Shown here: one piece after another, positions 7,329-16,946 of the stretch | Layout: each line of letters opens with the position of its first letter | How positions within the stretch are numbered: the stretch's first letter is position 1 | Source: Streptomyces coelicoflavus | Lineage (GTDB): Bacteria; Actinomycetota; Actinomycetes; Streptomycetales; Streptomycetaceae | Reading direction: 5' to 3' | Length of the DNA: 64,000 nt | Assembly: GCF_003112555.1 (NCBI RefSeq) | Contig: NZ_BEWB01000005.1 | Span: 124,001 to 188,000, forward strand | Position numbers and translations under genes: made by a program | The notes under the pieces: generated by a model | Databases searched by the model: none | The model's input: only the letters and a program-made list of their open reading frames with translations | Told to the model about the DNA's origin: nothing

Positions 7329-9042
7329 ACTGTCCCGTCCCGCCTACGCCGACCTGTTCGGCCCGACCACCGGCGACCGCATCCGCCTCGCCGACACCGA
7401 CCTCCTCGTGGAGATCGAGGAGGACCGCTCGGGCGGCCCCGGCCGCTCCGGCGACGAAGCCGTCTTCGGCGGCGGCAAGGTACTGCGCGAGTCCATGGGG
7501 CAGGCGCGTACGACCCGCGCCGAGGGCGCCCCCGACACCGTGATCACGGGAGCCGTGATCATCGACCACTGGGGGATCGTCAAGGCCGACATCGGCGTCC
7601 GCGACGGCCGGATCACCGGCATCGGCAAGGCCGGCAACCCGGACACCATGGACGGCGTCCACCCCGACCTGGTCATCGGCCCCGAGACCGAGGTCGTCGC
7701 GGGCAACGGCAAGATCGTCACTGCGGGCGGCATCGACACCCACGTCCACTTCATCGCGCCGAGCGCCGTCGACGAGGCCCTGGCGTCCGGCATCACCACC
7801 CTCATCGGCGGCGGCACGGGCCCGGCCGAGGGCAGCAAGGCGACCACCGTCACGCCCGGCTCCTGGCACCTGGCGTGGATGTTCGCCGCCCTGGAGTCGA
7901 GCCCCGTCAACATCGGCTTCCTCGGCAAGGGCAGCACCATGTCGAAGGAGTCCATGCGCGACCAGCTGCGCGCCGGCGTCCTCGGCTTCAAGATCCACGA
8001 GGACTGGGGCGCGACCCCCGCCGTCATCTCCGCCTGCCTGGACGTGTGCGAGGAGTCCGGCGTCCAGCTCGCCATCCACTCCGACACGCTGAACGAGGCC
8101 GGCTTCGTCGGCGACACCTTCGACGCGGTCGCGGGGCGCACCCTGCACGCCTTCCACGTCGAGGGCGCCGGCGGCGGCCATGCGCCTGACATGATCACGG
8201 CGGTTTCGCTGCCCAACATGCTGCCGGCGTCCACCAACCCGACCCGGCCGCACACCGTCAACACGGTCGAGGAACACCTCGACATGCTGATGGTCTGCCA
8301 CCACCTGAACCCGGCCGTCCCCGAGGACCTCGCCTTCGCCGAGTCCCGGATCCGGCCCAGCACCATCGCGGCCGAGGACATCCTGCACGACATGGGGGCG
8401 ATCTCCATCATGTCGTCGGACGCCCAGGCCATGGGCCGTATCGGCGAGGTCGTTCTGCGGACCTGGCAGACGGCGCACGTGATGAAGCGACGGCGCGGCT
8501 TCCTGCCCGGCGACACCCGCGCGGACAACCTCCGTGCCCGTCGCTATGTCGCCAAGTACACGATCAACCCCGCCGTCGCCCAGGGCATCGAGCACGAGGT
8601 GGGCTCCGTCGAGACCGGCAAGCTCGCCGACCTGGTGCTCTGGGACCCCCGCTTTTTCGGCGTGAAGCCGCACCTCGTCATCAAGGGCGGCCAGATCGCG
8701 TACGCGCAGGTGGGCGACGCGAACGCCTCCATCCCGACGCCGCAGCCGGTCCTGCCGCGCCCGATGTACGGGGCGCTGGGGCGCGCTCCCGCCACCAACT
8801 CGGTCAACTTCGTCTCCGAGCAGGCCGTCGAGGACGGGCTGGCGGAGCGGCTCGGGCTCGGGCGGGCGTTCGTGCCCATCCGGTCCACGCGCGGCCGGAC
8901 CAAGGCGGACATGCGGCAGAACGACGCGCTGCCCCGGGTGGAGGTCGCCGCGGACTCCTTCGCGGTGACCATCGACGGTGAACTCGTCGAGCCCGCCCCC
9001 GTCGCCGAGCTGCCGCTGGCCCAGCGGTACTTCCTCTTCTGA
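7321..9042 (+). CDS. ureC: Urease alpha subunit (catalytic)
   Basis: A 573-aa nickel metalloenzyme subunit. Visible active-site elements: DTHVHF (two Ni-ligand His), GFKIHEDWG (Lys that is carbamylated to bridge the nickels), [20 protein letters not shown] (further His ligands), the flap region MVCHHLNP, and SSDAQAMGR (Asp ligand). The ATG at 7321 overlaps the end of ureB; the open frame extends 14 codons upstream, but that part is only shadow. Full family length with no missing ligand, so this should be an active urease once nickel is loaded by UreDFG. Confidence 0.98.
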   Translation: MPELSRPAYADLFGPTTGDRIRLADTDLLVEIEEDRSGGPGRSGDEAVFGGGKVLRESMGQARTTRAEGAPDTVITGAVIIDHWGIVKADIGVRDGRITGIGKAGNPDTMDGVHPDLVIGPETEVVAGNGKIVTAGGIDTHVHFIAPSAVDEALASGITTLIGGGTGPAEGSKATTVTPGSWHLAWMFAALESSPVNIGFLGKGSTMSKESMRDQLRAGVLGFKIHEDWGATPAVISACLDVCEESGVQLAIHSDTLNEAGFVGDTFDAVAGRTLHAFHVEGAGGGHAPDMITAVSLPNMLPASTNPTRPHTVNTVEEHLDMLMVCHHLNPAVPEDLAFAESRIRPSTIAAEDILHDMGAISIMSSDAQAMGRIGEVVLRTWQTAHVMKRRRGFLPGDTRADNLRARRYVAKYTINPAVAQGIEHEVGSVETGKLADLVLWDPRFFGVKPHLVIKGGQIAYAQVGDANASIPTPQPVLPRPMYGALGRAPATNSVNFVSEQAVEDGLAERLGLGRAFVPIRSTRGRTKADMRQNDALPRVEVAADSFAVTIDGELVEPAPVAELPLAQRYFLF

Positions 9043-9050
9043 GCGCCGGA

Positions 9051-9725
9051 ATGAGCCGAGCCGCACTGCTCGTCCTCGCGGACGGCCGCTTCCCCGCCGG
9101 AGGGCACGCCCACTCCGGCGGGGCGGAGGCCGCCGTCCGGGCGGGACGCATCACCGACGCCGCGAGCCTGGAGGCATTCTGCCGGGGGCGGCTGCACACG
9201 AGCGGGGTCGTCGCGGCGTGCGTCGCGGCGGCCGCCGCCCTCGGGGTCGACCCCGGGGAACTCGACCGGGCCGCCGACGCCCGCACCCCGTCGCCCGCGC
9301 TGCGGGTGGCGGCGCGCAGACTGGGGCGGCAGCTGACGCGGGCCGCCCGCGCGACCTGGCCGAGCTCCGAACTCGACGCCCTGGCCTCCCGGTTCCCCAA
9401 GGGGGCCCATCAGCCCGTCGTACTCGGGCTGGCCGCACGGGCGGCCGGTCTCGGCGCGCCGGACGCGGCGTACTGCTCGCTCTACGAAGGCGTGAGCGGA
9501 CCAGCGACGGCCGTGGTGCGGCTGCTCGGTCTCGATCCGTTCGACGCGACGGGGGTGCTGGCGCGGCTCGCCGACGAGGTGGACCGGGCGGCCCGGGAGG
9601 CCGTCGGGACAGCCGAGCGCGTCGTGACCGACGGGGTCGGCGTGCTGCCCGCGCGGTCCGCGCCGCTGCTGGAGATCGGGGCGGAGGCGCATGCCGCCTG
9701 GCCTGTGCGGTTGTTCGCCTCGTAG
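9051..9725 (+). CDS. ureF: Urease accessory protein UreF
   Basis: A 224-aa helical maturation factor that links UreD and the GTPase UreG and gates nickel delivery. Family elements: LLVLADGRFPAGGHAHSGG at the N-terminus, a C-x-GRLHTSG segment near residue 46, ASRFPKGAHQPVVLGLAA near 125, and the conserved Tyr/Ser region YCSLYEGVSGPA near 155. It starts 8 bp after ureC. The following gap before ureG is 165 bp and holds a dispersed repeat, unusual inside this otherwise tight operon. Confidence 0.93.
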   Translation: MSRAALLVLADGRFPAGGHAHSGGAEAAVRAGRITDAASLEAFCRGRLHTSGVVAACVAAAAALGVDPGELDRAADARTPSPALRVAARRLGRQLTRAARATWPSSELDALASRFPKGAHQPVVLGLAARAAGLGAPDAAYCSLYEGVSGPATAVVRLLGLDPFDATGVLARLADEVDRAAREAVGTAERVVTDGVGVLPARSAPLLEIGAEAHAAWPVRLFAS

Positions 9726-9756
9726 GTGGGTTCGCCCCCGCCGCCCCTGCCCTTCC

Positions 9757-9860
9757 CGACCCCAGGGGCACTGCCCCTTCTGCCCCGCCAGGGGGCTTTG
9801 CCCCCTGGACCCCCATTCGGCCTGAACGGCCTCGTCCTCAAACGCCGGACGGGCTGATAT
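9757..9860. repeat. Streptomyces dispersed intergenic repeat inside urease operon
   Basis: Between ureF and ureG lies a G/C-box element with a perfect 9-bp hairpin CCAGGGGGC-TTT-GCCCCCTGG (9788-9808), followed by CTCGTCCTCAAACGCCGGAC (about 9832-9851). I recall this second string as a frequent dispersed intergenic element in many Streptomyces genomes. It could form an mRNA structure between the two coding regions. Boundaries are approximate. Confidence 0.65.
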
Positions 9861-9890
9861 GGCCGATCCCGACTTTGACAGGAACTGCTC

Positions 9891-10568
9891 ATGCATCTTG
9901 ACCATCACCTCGAATCCCCCGCCGCCGTCTCCGCCGACGCGCGTCGGCCCGACGGGACGCGGCGGGCACTGCGGATCGGGCTCGGCGGCCCCGTCGGGTC
10001 CGGGAAGACCGCCACCGTGGCCGCCCTGTGCCGGGCGCTCCGGGAGGAGTTGTCCCTCGCCGTGGTGACCAACGACATCTACACCCGGGAGGACGCCGAG
10101 TTCCTGCTCCGGGAGGCGGTGCTGCCGCCCGAGCGGATCACCGCCGTGGAGACCGGTGCCTGCCCGCACACCGCGATCCGGGACGACATCTCCGCCAACC
10201 TGGAGGCCGTGGAGGACCTGGAGGACGAGGTCGGGCCGCTCGACCTGGTCCTGGTGGAGTCCGGTGGGGACAATCTCACCGCCACGTTCTCCAGGGGCCT
10301 CGTCGACGCGCAGGTGTTCGTGATCGACGTGGCGGGCGGCGACGACATCCCGCGCAAGGGCGGGCCCGGTGTGGCCACCGCCGACCTGCTGATCGTCAAC
10401 AAGACCGACCTCGCGCCGTACGTCGGCTCCGACCTGGCGCGGATGGCCGCCGACGCCAAGTCGGTGCGCGGTGAACTGCCCGTCGTGCTCCAGTCGTTGT
10501 GGAGCGAGGACGGGGTACGGGAGGTCGCCGGGTGGGTGCGGGAGCGGATCGCCGCGTGGACCGCGTGA
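9891..10568 (+). CDS. ureG: Urease accessory GTPase UreG
   Basis: A 225-aa SIMIBI-class GTPase that supplies energy for nickel insertion into urease. The P-loop is [10 protein letters not shown] near residue 35, followed by [15 protein letters not shown], then the CPH metal-binding motif in [13 protein letters not shown] near residue 87, and [10 protein letters not shown] as the guanine-specificity motif. The N-terminal extension starts HLDHHLE, a short His-rich stretch. It ends in a GTGA overlap with ureD. Confidence 0.97.
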   Translation: MHLDHHLESPAAVSADARRPDGTRRALRIGLGGPVGSGKTATVAALCRALREELSLAVVTNDIYTREDAEFLLREAVLPPERITAVETGACPHTAIRDDISANLEAVEDLEDEVGPLDLVLVESGGDNLTATFSRGLVDAQVFVIDVAGGDDIPRKGGPGVATADLLIVNKTDLAPYVGSDLARMAADAKSVRGELPVVLQSLWSEDGVREVAGWVRERIAAWTA

Positions 10569-11329
10569 CCGCCGTCCCGGGCGGTGTCCGGGCGAGTGCC
10601 CGTGTGCTCGCCCGCGGCGACGGGCGCGGCGGCACCGTCCTGCCGGTGCTGGAGGGCGAGGGCCCCCTCGCCGTGCGCCGGACCCGGGGGAGCGGAGCCG
10701 AGGCCCGGGTGATGCTGGTCGGCGCGATGAGCGGGCCGCTCGGTGGCGACCACTTCACCGTGGAGGTCCACGCGGCGAGCGGTGCCCGCCTGCGGGTCGG
10801 CTCGGCCGCCGCCACACTCGCCCTGCCCGGCCAGGACAGGACCGGGGCCCGCTACGACGTCCGGCTCACCGTCGACGACGACGCCGAACTGTGCTGGCTG
10901 CCGGAGCAGCTGATCTCGGCCGGCGGCAGTGACCTGCGGGTCACCACGTCCGTCGACCTCGCCGCCGGTGCCCGGCTGCTGCTGCGCGAGGAGCAGGTGC
11001 TCGGGCGGGCCGGGGAGGAACCCGGCAGCCTCACCAGCCGTCTGAGCGTACGGACCGCCGGACGGTGCGTCCTCGACCAGGAGCTGGCCTGCGGGCCCGG
11101 CGCGCCGGGCGGCTGGGACGGACCGGCCGGACTGGCCGGACACCGCGCGGTCGGCCAGCTGGTCGTCGTACGGCCGGAGTTCGCCGGTGAACCACCGGAG
11201 CCGCGGGTCTTCGAGGAGGGTGCGGCCGTCATGCCGCTCACCGGGCCCGTCGCGCTGGTGACCGCCGTCGCGGCGGACGGGCTGCGGCTGCGGCGCCTGC
11301 TGGACGGGGCGCTGGCCTCGCTGGACTGA
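10565..11329 (+). CDS. ureD: Urease accessory protein UreD (UreH)
   Basis: A 254-aa scaffold protein that binds apo-urease and recruits UreF and UreG. Recognisable features are the early [12 protein letters not shown] segment, [12 protein letters not shown], the [15 protein letters not shown] block that characterises UreD, and the [13 protein letters not shown] segment. I chose the GTG at 10565 because it overlaps the ureG stop (GTGA) as expected for coupling; GTG 10559 is an alternative. It ends the operon. There is no ureE gene, so nickel is presumably loaded without that chaperone. Confidence 0.93.
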   Translation: MTAVPGGVRASARVLARGDGRGGTVLPVLEGEGPLAVRRTRGSGAEARVMLVGAMSGPLGGDHFTVEVHAASGARLRVGSAAATLALPGQDRTGARYDVRLTVDDDAELCWLPEQLISAGGSDLRVTTSVDLAAGARLLLREEQVLGRAGEEPGSLTSRLSVRTAGRCVLDQELACGPGAPGGWDGPAGLAGHRAVGQLVVVRPEFAGEPPEPRVFEEGAAVMPLTGPVALVTAVAADGLRLRRLLDGALASLD

Positions 11330-11470
11330 GGTGCGTGCCGGAGGGTCCGTCGATCGAACGCGCCGATCCGTTTATCGGATTGGCAAAGAAGTAACACCAA
11401 CTCTGTTCCCAGGGAACCCACAGCCGCGAGGATCCCCGTACTTGTCGCGAACACGTACGGGGAGGGCCTC

Positions 11471-13078
11471 TTGAGGAAGAGCAGCATGCGGCGGAGGGCG
11501 GCCGGGTTCGGCTCGGCCGGAGCGCTGGTCACCGCCACGCTGATAGCCGGAGTCGTCTCGGCGCCCGCGGCGAGCGCCGCCCCGGCCGACGGCCACGCGC
11601 GCGGCTGGGACCGGGAGGCGCGCGGTGCCACCATCGCCGCCGCCCGCGCCGCCCGGGCGGGCGTCGACTGGGAGGACTGCGACGCCGGCTGGAACCTGCC
11701 GAAGCCCATCCAGTGCGGCTACGTCACGGTGCCGCTGGACTACGCCAAGCCGTTCGGCAAGCAGATCAAGCTCGCCGTCGACCGCATCGGCAACACCGGC
11801 GGCAAGAGCGAGCGCCAGGGCGCCCTGATCTACAACCCCGGCGGCCCCGGCGGCTCCGGCCTGCGCTTCCCGGCCCGCGTCACGAGCAAGAGCGCGGTGT
11901 GGGCGAACGCGGCCAAGGCCTACGACTTCGTCGGCTTCGACCCGCGCGGCGTCGGCCACTCCGCGCCCATCTCCTGCGTCGACCCGCAGGAGTTCGTCAA
12001 GGCGCCCAAGGCCGACCCCGTGCCCGGGTCCGAGGCGGACAAGCTCGCCCAGCGCAAGCTCGCCCGCGAGTACGCCGAGGGCTGCTTCGAGCGCAGCGGC
12101 GACATGCTCCCGCACATGACCACGCCGAACACCGCGCGCGACCTCGACGTCATCCGCGCCGCCCTCGGCGAGAAGAAGCTCAACTACCTCGGCGTCTCCT
12201 ACGGCACCTACCTCGGAGCCGTCTACGGCACGCTCTTCCCGGACCACGTCCGCCGCATGGTCGTCGACAGCGTCGTCAACCCCTCCCGCGACAAGATCTG
12301 GTACCAGGCCAACCTGGACCAGGACGTCGCCTTCGAGGGCCGCTGGAAGGACTGGCAGGACTGGGTCGCCGCGAACGACGCCACCTACCACCTCGGCGAC
12401 ACCCGCGCCGAGGTCCAGGACCAGTGGCTGAAACTGCGCGCCACCGCCGCGAAGGAGCCGCTGGGCGGCGTCGTCGGACCGGCCGAGCTGATCTCCTTCT
12501 TCCAGAGCGCCCCCTACTACGACTCCGCCTGGGCGCCGATCGCCGAGACCTTCAGCAAGTACGTCGCCGGTGACACCCAGGCCCTCGTCGACGCCGCCGC
12601 ACCCGACCTGTCCGACACCGCGGGCAACGCCTCCGCGGAGAACGGCAACGCCGTCTACACGGCCGTCGAGTGCACCGACGCCAAGTGGCCCACCGACTGG
12701 AACACCTGGGACCGGGACAACACCCGGCTCCACCGCGACCACCCGTTCATGACCTGGGCCAACGCCTGGATGAACCTGCCGTGCGCCACCTGGCCGGTCA
12801 AGCAGCAGACCCCGCTGAACGTCAAGACCGGCAAGGGACTTCCGCCCGTCCTGATCGTCCAGTCCGAGCGCGACGCGGCCACCCCGTACGCCGGTGCCGT
12901 CGAACTGCACCAGCGGTTCAAGGGATCCCGGCTCATCACCGAGCGGGACGCCGGCTCGCACGGCGTGACGGGACTGGTCAACCCGTGCATCAACGACCGG
13001 GTGGACGCCTACCTGCTCACCGGCAAGCTGGACGCCCGTGACGTGACCTGCGCGCCGCACGCCACGCCCAAGCCGTAG
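11471..13078 (+). CDS. tap: Secreted tripeptidyl aminopeptidase
   Basis: A 535-aa exported alpha/beta-hydrolase serine peptidase that removes tripeptides from protein N-termini, as described for the S. lividans Tap protein. Signal peptide: a basic start (MRKSSMRRR), a hydrophobic core, then an APAASA cleavage region near residue 36. The oxyanion segment is NPGGPGGSGL, the nucleophile elbow GVSYGTYLG, and the acid and base lie in SERDAATPYAG and GSHGVTG near the end. The TTG at 11471, with GGAGGG upstream, matches the known Tap start. A strong terminator follows. Confidence 0.94.
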   Translation: MRKSSMRRRAAGFGSAGALVTATLIAGVVSAPAASAAPADGHARGWDREARGATIAAARAARAGVDWEDCDAGWNLPKPIQCGYVTVPLDYAKPFGKQIKLAVDRIGNTGGKSERQGALIYNPGGPGGSGLRFPARVTSKSAVWANAAKAYDFVGFDPRGVGHSAPISCVDPQEFVKAPKADPVPGSEADKLAQRKLAREYAEGCFERSGDMLPHMTTPNTARDLDVIRAALGEKKLNYLGVSYGTYLGAVYGTLFPDHVRRMVVDSVVNPSRDKIWYQANLDQDVAFEGRWKDWQDWVAANDATYHLGDTRAEVQDQWLKLRATAAKEPLGGVVGPAELISFFQSAPYYDSAWAPIAETFSKYVAGDTQALVDAAAPDLSDTAGNASAENGNAVYTAVECTDAKWPTDWNTWDRDNTRLHRDHPFMTWANAWMNLPCATWPVKQQTPLNVKTGKGLPPVLIVQSERDAATPYAGAVELHQRFKGSRLITERDAGSHGVTGLVNPCINDRVDAYLLTGKLDARDVTCAPHATPKP

Positions 13079-13099
13079 CCCGGCGGACGGAGACGGAAA

Positions 13100-13134
13100 G
13101 GAGGGGGCGACCGGCCGTGCCGGTCGCCCCCTCC
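13100..13134. terminator. Bidirectional terminator between tap and the epimerase
   Basis: A perfect 16-bp inverted repeat (13100-13115 with 13119-13134) with a 3-base loop lies between convergent tap and the minus-strand epimerase. There is no U-tract, as is usual in Streptomyces, but the stem is very stable and can serve both strands. Confidence 0.85.
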
Positions 13135-13155
13135 CTCTCGTGCCCTCCCGTGCCG

Positions 13156-14179
13156 CTACCGCCGCTCGAACCAGGCGTCCTCCGCCGCGTAGTCGAAGAG
13201 GTCGCCGTACGCCGTGGCCATCTTCGGGTACGCCTCGCGCCAGTCCCGTCCCGCCAGCCGCTCCTCGAGGAAGGCGACCGTCTCGGGCAGGGTGTCGGCG
13301 TAGCGGGCCACCGGGCGGTAGCCCAACTGGTCCTCCGCCGCGCTCATGTCGCACACCACCGGCGCGGGAGTGGTCCACGGCGTCGCCCACGCCGTCCACC
13401 GGCGGGCCGTCCATCAGCACGTCCTCGGTCTCGACGCCCATCACCGCGTCGATCGCCGCCGCGATCTCCGCCACCGTCGGGGCGTCCGGGTCCACCGTGT
13501 TCAGCACGCGCGTGCCCGGCCGCGGGGCGGCCAGCCGGATCAGCTCGGCGATGTTGCGCACGCTCGCCGGGTGGAAGCGGCTCGCACCGCCGTACGCGAG
13601 CACGCGCCGGCGCCGTCCGTCGAGGTTGCGCTTGACGAAGTACAGCTCCCGCGGCGTCCGGCAGTACGGGCCGTGGATCGCGCCCGCCCGCAGCAGCGTC
13701 GCCGGCAACCGGTCGCCCGCCGCGAGGAGTTCCCGCTCCAGCGCCGCCTTGCCGGTGCTGTACGAGGCGTCGCCCGGGCGGATCGTGCGCTGCGCCTCGG
13801 TGATCGGCACCGGGTACTCGGGGAAGCCGCCGGGCTCGCCCTGGGTGTCGAAGGTGCGGCCCTTGTCGTCCTCGTAGACCGACACGCTGGAGATCACCAC
13901 CGCCGAGCCGACCCGTCCGGCGAGCGAGACCAACTGCCGTGCGTGGCGCTCCCCGTAGGCCACCATGTCCACCAGGACGTCGCAGCCCTCGCCGACCGCC
14001 TCGGACAGCGCCCCGTCGTCCTCCCGGTCGGCCCGCACGACCCGCACGTCACCGGGCCACCGCGCGTCCCGGTCGCCGCCCCGCGAGACGGCCGTCACCG
14101 CCCAGCCGTCCCGGGCCAGCGCCGCCACCGCCGCCCGTCCGATCTGTCCCGTCGCCCCGAGCACCACCGCATGTGTCAT
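13156..14179 (-). pseudogene. NAD-dependent epimerase/dehydratase, frameshifted
   Basis: An atypical short-chain dehydrogenase/epimerase gene split across two frames. From ATG 14179 the frame encodes the Rossmann motif LGATGQIGRAAVAAL, then VVISSVSVYEDDKG, an SYSTGKAALE segment (Tyr-x3-Lys) and further family sequence up to about 13385. There homology jumps to another frame, which continues with VVCDMSAAEDQLGYRPV to the natural end at 13156. Fusing the frames gives an intact protein of about 340 aa. A 2-base loss inside GACACG-type sequence (now GGCGACGCC, about 13383-13387) would explain it. It could be a real null allele or a sequencing error. Confidence 0.82.
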
Positions 14180-14312
14180 ACGGCGACCGTAGGCGCATCG
14201 CCGCCCCGCGGCCACGCCCCTCTGCCGACGGCAGACGAGGGAACCCCGAAAGCCCCGGCCTGACGCCGCCGGGACCGCCTTCGGGCGGACGACGGGAATG
14301 TGACGCCAGGAC

Positions 14313-15035
14313 CTAGCGGCGCGGCAGCCGGGGGAACCTCCGGCTCTCGGCCGCCTTCCGGGCCTCCTCGGCCTTCACGTCCGCCGCGTACCGGTCCACG
14401 TACTCCTGACCGGACAGCGAGAGGATCGCGTAGACGATCTCGTCGGTGACCGCGCGCAGCACGGCCTTCTCGCCCTCCATGCCCGCGTAGCGGGAGAAGT
14501 CGAGGGGCTCGCCGAAGCGGATCACCACCGGATGCAGCTTCGGGATCTTCCGGCCCGGCGGCTGCGCCTCGAAGGTGCCGATCATGGCGCAGGGCACGAC
14601 GGGCACCCCGGCCCTGAGCGCCATCACCGCGACGCCGACCTTGCCCTTGTACAGCCGGCCGTCGTGCGAGCGGGTGCCCTCCGGATAGATGCCGAGCAAC
14701 TCGCCCCTGTCCAGCACGCCGAGTCCCTCGCGGATCGCGGCCCGCCCCGCCTCCTTGCCGGAGCGGTCGACGGGGATCTGCCCGGCGCTGCGGAAGAAGA
14801 ACGCGGTCAGCCTGCCCTTGAGGCCCGGCCCGGTGAAGTACTCGGCCTTGGCGAGGAAGGTGATGCGGCGTCTGAGCACCGCGGGCATGAGGAAATGGTC
14901 CGAGAACGAGAGGTGATTGCCCGCGACGATGGCCGCCCCCGAACCCGGCACATGGTCCAGGCCCTCGATCCTGGGGCGGAAGGCCACCCTCAGCAGCGGG
15001 CCCAGCAGGACGTACTTGAGCACGTAGTAGAACAC
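14313..15035 (-). CDS. 1-acylglycerol-3-phosphate acyltransferase (PlsC family)
   Basis: A 240-aa membrane-associated acyltransferase of phospholipid synthesis, making phosphatidic acid from lysophosphatidic acid. The catalytic motif is NHLSFSDHF (NHx4D type) near residue 40, the substrate-binding block is GIYPEGTRSHDG near 115, and VPVVPCAMIGT follows near 145. A hydrophobic N-terminus (FYYVLKYVLLGPLL) likely tethers it to the membrane. The GTG start at 15035 has a GGAG site. The last 25 residues are basic and rich in Arg/Glu. Substrate is by family only. Confidence 0.9.
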   Translation of the reverse strand: MFYYVLKYVLLGPLLRVAFRPRIEGLDHVPGSGAAIVAGNHLSFSDHFLMPAVLRRRITFLAKAEYFTGPGLKGRLTAFFFRSAGQIPVDRSGKEAGRAAIREGLGVLDRGELLGIYPEGTRSHDGRLYKGKVGVAVMALRAGVPVVPCAMIGTFEAQPPGRKIPKLHPVVIRFGEPLDFSRYAGMEGEKAVLRAVTDEIVYAILSLSGQEYVDRYAADVKAEEARKAAESRRFPRLPRR

Positions 15036-15258
15036 GGTGTGTCTCCAGTTCTCCGGGCTCCCGACCGGTCGTCCGCTTGTCCGCGACCGGTGATCGATCG
15101 TAGCCCGGCCGTGCCGGAACCGGCCGGGACCGGTTCGGCCGCTCTTCGGTCAACTCGATTGACGCGGCCTGCCCCGTCCTCTGTGCTGTCCGGTGGCGCG
15201 ATGCGCGAAGCCAGGCCGGCACACGGCCCGCGGCGGGGGCGCGACCGGGGGAGGGCGG

Positions 15259-16686
15259 ATGACCGGTGGATCGGCCGGGGCGGCGGCCGGGGCTCCGTGG
15301 GCGGAGTTCGGGCGGCGGTTGCGCTCCCTGCGCAGGGCGGCCGGGCTCACCCAGCTGCAACTCGGCCTGCGGGTGGGCTACCACCACTCGGCCGTGAGCA
15401 AGCTCGAGGCGGGTCTGCGCGAGCCGCCCGTGGGGCTGGTGCGCCGGCTCGACGCGGTGCTGGAGACGGACGGCGAGCTGGCCGCGATCCTCGCCGAGCC
15501 GCGCGAGGTGCCCCGGCGGACGGGCCGGTTCCCGGCCGACCCGGCGCTGTTCGCGCCGCTGCCCGGCGCGGACGTCCCCGGCGGGCAGGGCGCCCCGGAC
15601 CCCCGGATGTGGCCCGCGCGGCTGCCCGCCGAGGGCCTGGTGTGCCCGCTGCACGGCGCCGCCGGGTGCGCGGTGCCCGAGCCGGGTGAGTTACCGGCGC
15701 TGCTCGGCGGGCCGGGGCCGGCCGGCGGCCCGGCACCGGTGTGGGGCACCGGCGCCGGGGAGGCGGTCGGCGACGCGGAGCTGCTGCACGGCCTCACCGC
15801 CGTCCTGGCCTGTCTGATCCGCGAGGCGTTCGGACACGAGGGCCGGGTGACGGCCGTCGAGGGACTGCTGCGCGCCCTGGCCCGCTGGGCCGGCGAGGTC
15901 AACTCCGCCGGACGGCTGCCGTACGGGCAGTTGCGGCTCGGCGCGCAGTACGCGCAGGTCGCCGGGCGGCTGCGGATGGAGCGGGGGCAGATCGGCGTGG
16001 CGATGGCGTGGTTCGGCCACGGACTGCGCTGGGCGGACGCCGTCCACGACGTGCCGGCCCGCGCCACCCTGCTCAGCGACATGTGCACCCTGGTCCGCCT
16101 CGACGGCGACCCCTCGCTGATGCTCGGGTACGCCCGGGGCATCGGCGCGGTGGACGGGCGGCGCCGTTGGACGGCCACCCTGTCGGACCTCTATCTGGCG
16201 CGGGGCCATGCCCTGGCGGGCGACGCCGCGGAGTGCCGCCGTCACATCACCCTGGCCCGGCGGGGATTCGCCCGCCTCGACCGGCGGGACCTCCTGGAGG
16301 CGCCGTGGATGGCCGGGGCCGAGGGCGCGATGCGGGTCGACTCGGCGATCGGCGGAGCGCTGCGCGACCTCGCCGTGGCGACCGGGGACCGTACGGCGGC
16401 CCGGCGCGCGGTCGACGCCACGGCACGCTCGCGCGCCCAGGTGCCGCCCCAGATGCGGGGCGCCCGGCTGCTGCTCACCCTGCGCCTGGCGGACAGCTGG
16501 GCGTGTGCCGGAGACCCCGGCGCCGCAGTCGCCGTCGCCTCGGAGGTCCTGCCGGAGGCCGTGCGCTCACGCGAGTCGATGGTCACCGCCGAACTGCGCG
16601 GCCTGCACAGCCGGCTCAGCGGGGAGTGGGCCGACCTGCCGGAGGTCCGGGAGTACCGGGAGCGGCTGCTGGACGCGGGGGAGTGA
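15259..16686 (+). CDS. XRE-family regulator with TPR-like C-terminal region
   Basis: A 475-aa regulator. Residues 14-72 form an XRE helix-turn-helix (FGRRLRSLRRAAGLTQ, then HHSAVSKLEAG). A Pro/Gly-rich linker of about 80 residues follows (including VCPLHGAAGCAVPEP). The remaining 310 residues are Ala/Leu-rich helices resembling TPR-type repeats (for example ALARWAGEVNSAGRLPYGQ and GRLRMERGQIGVAMAW), a design common in Streptomyces regulators. The ATG at 15259 has a GGGGGAGGG site; the open frame extends upstream without ribosome binding site support. Target genes are not evident. Confidence 0.85.
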   Translation: MTGGSAGAAAGAPWAEFGRRLRSLRRAAGLTQLQLGLRVGYHHSAVSKLEAGLREPPVGLVRRLDAVLETDGELAAILAEPREVPRRTGRFPADPALFAPLPGADVPGGQGAPDPRMWPARLPAEGLVCPLHGAAGCAVPEPGELPALLGGPGPAGGPAPVWGTGAGEAVGDAELLHGLTAVLACLIREAFGHEGRVTAVEGLLRALARWAGEVNSAGRLPYGQLRLGAQYAQVAGRLRMERGQIGVAMAWFGHGLRWADAVHDVPARATLLSDMCTLVRLDGDPSLMLGYARGIGAVDGRRRWTATLSDLYLARGHALAGDAAECRRHITLARRGFARLDRRDLLEAPWMAGAEGAMRVDSAIGGALRDLAVATGDRTAARRAVDATARSRAQVPPQMRGARLLLTLRLADSWACAGDPGAAVAVASEVLPEAVRSRESMVTAELRGLHSRLSGEWADLPEVREYRERLLDAGE

Positions 16687-16753
16687 GGCGAGGGGCCCCG
16701 GTTGCGCCGTGGGCGGGGGCGTCCCCGGGCGCACCCGTACTTGCCGGATTTTG

Positions 16754-16769
16754 ACAGGTCTGGACCAAG
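16754..16769 (+). promoter_or_regulatory. DasR-type operator (dre-like) upstream of protease
   Basis: The 16-mer ACAGGTCTGGACCAAG closely resembles the DasR consensus ACTGGTCTAGACCACT; the core GGTCT-GACCA half-sites are intact. Its reverse complement contains TGGTCCAGACCT, the repeat known from Streptomyces chitinase promoters. It lies about 180 bp before a protease carrying a chitin-binding module, so GlcNAc/DasR control makes sense. Binding is inferred. Confidence 0.7.
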
Positions 16770-16946
16770 CTCGCGGAGTCGTTGATTCCGGTGCGACGGG
16801 GTGTGAGGGTTCCGCCAGCCCGCGACATGACATGCAAATGACACTCGCACACCCGATGGACGCGTCTCCGCACCCCAGGCTGCGCGTCCGGCATGTCCTG
16901 GCCCGGGCCGGCCCGCAAGGAGCCCCCACTCTCACAAGGAGCCACG

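Noticed and set aside
11372..14215. 947-codon minus-strand open frame
   Set aside because: Only its first 260 codons show homology (the epimerase). The rest is a GC-bias shadow antisense to tap, with repetitive Val/Gly/Arg/Asp composition.
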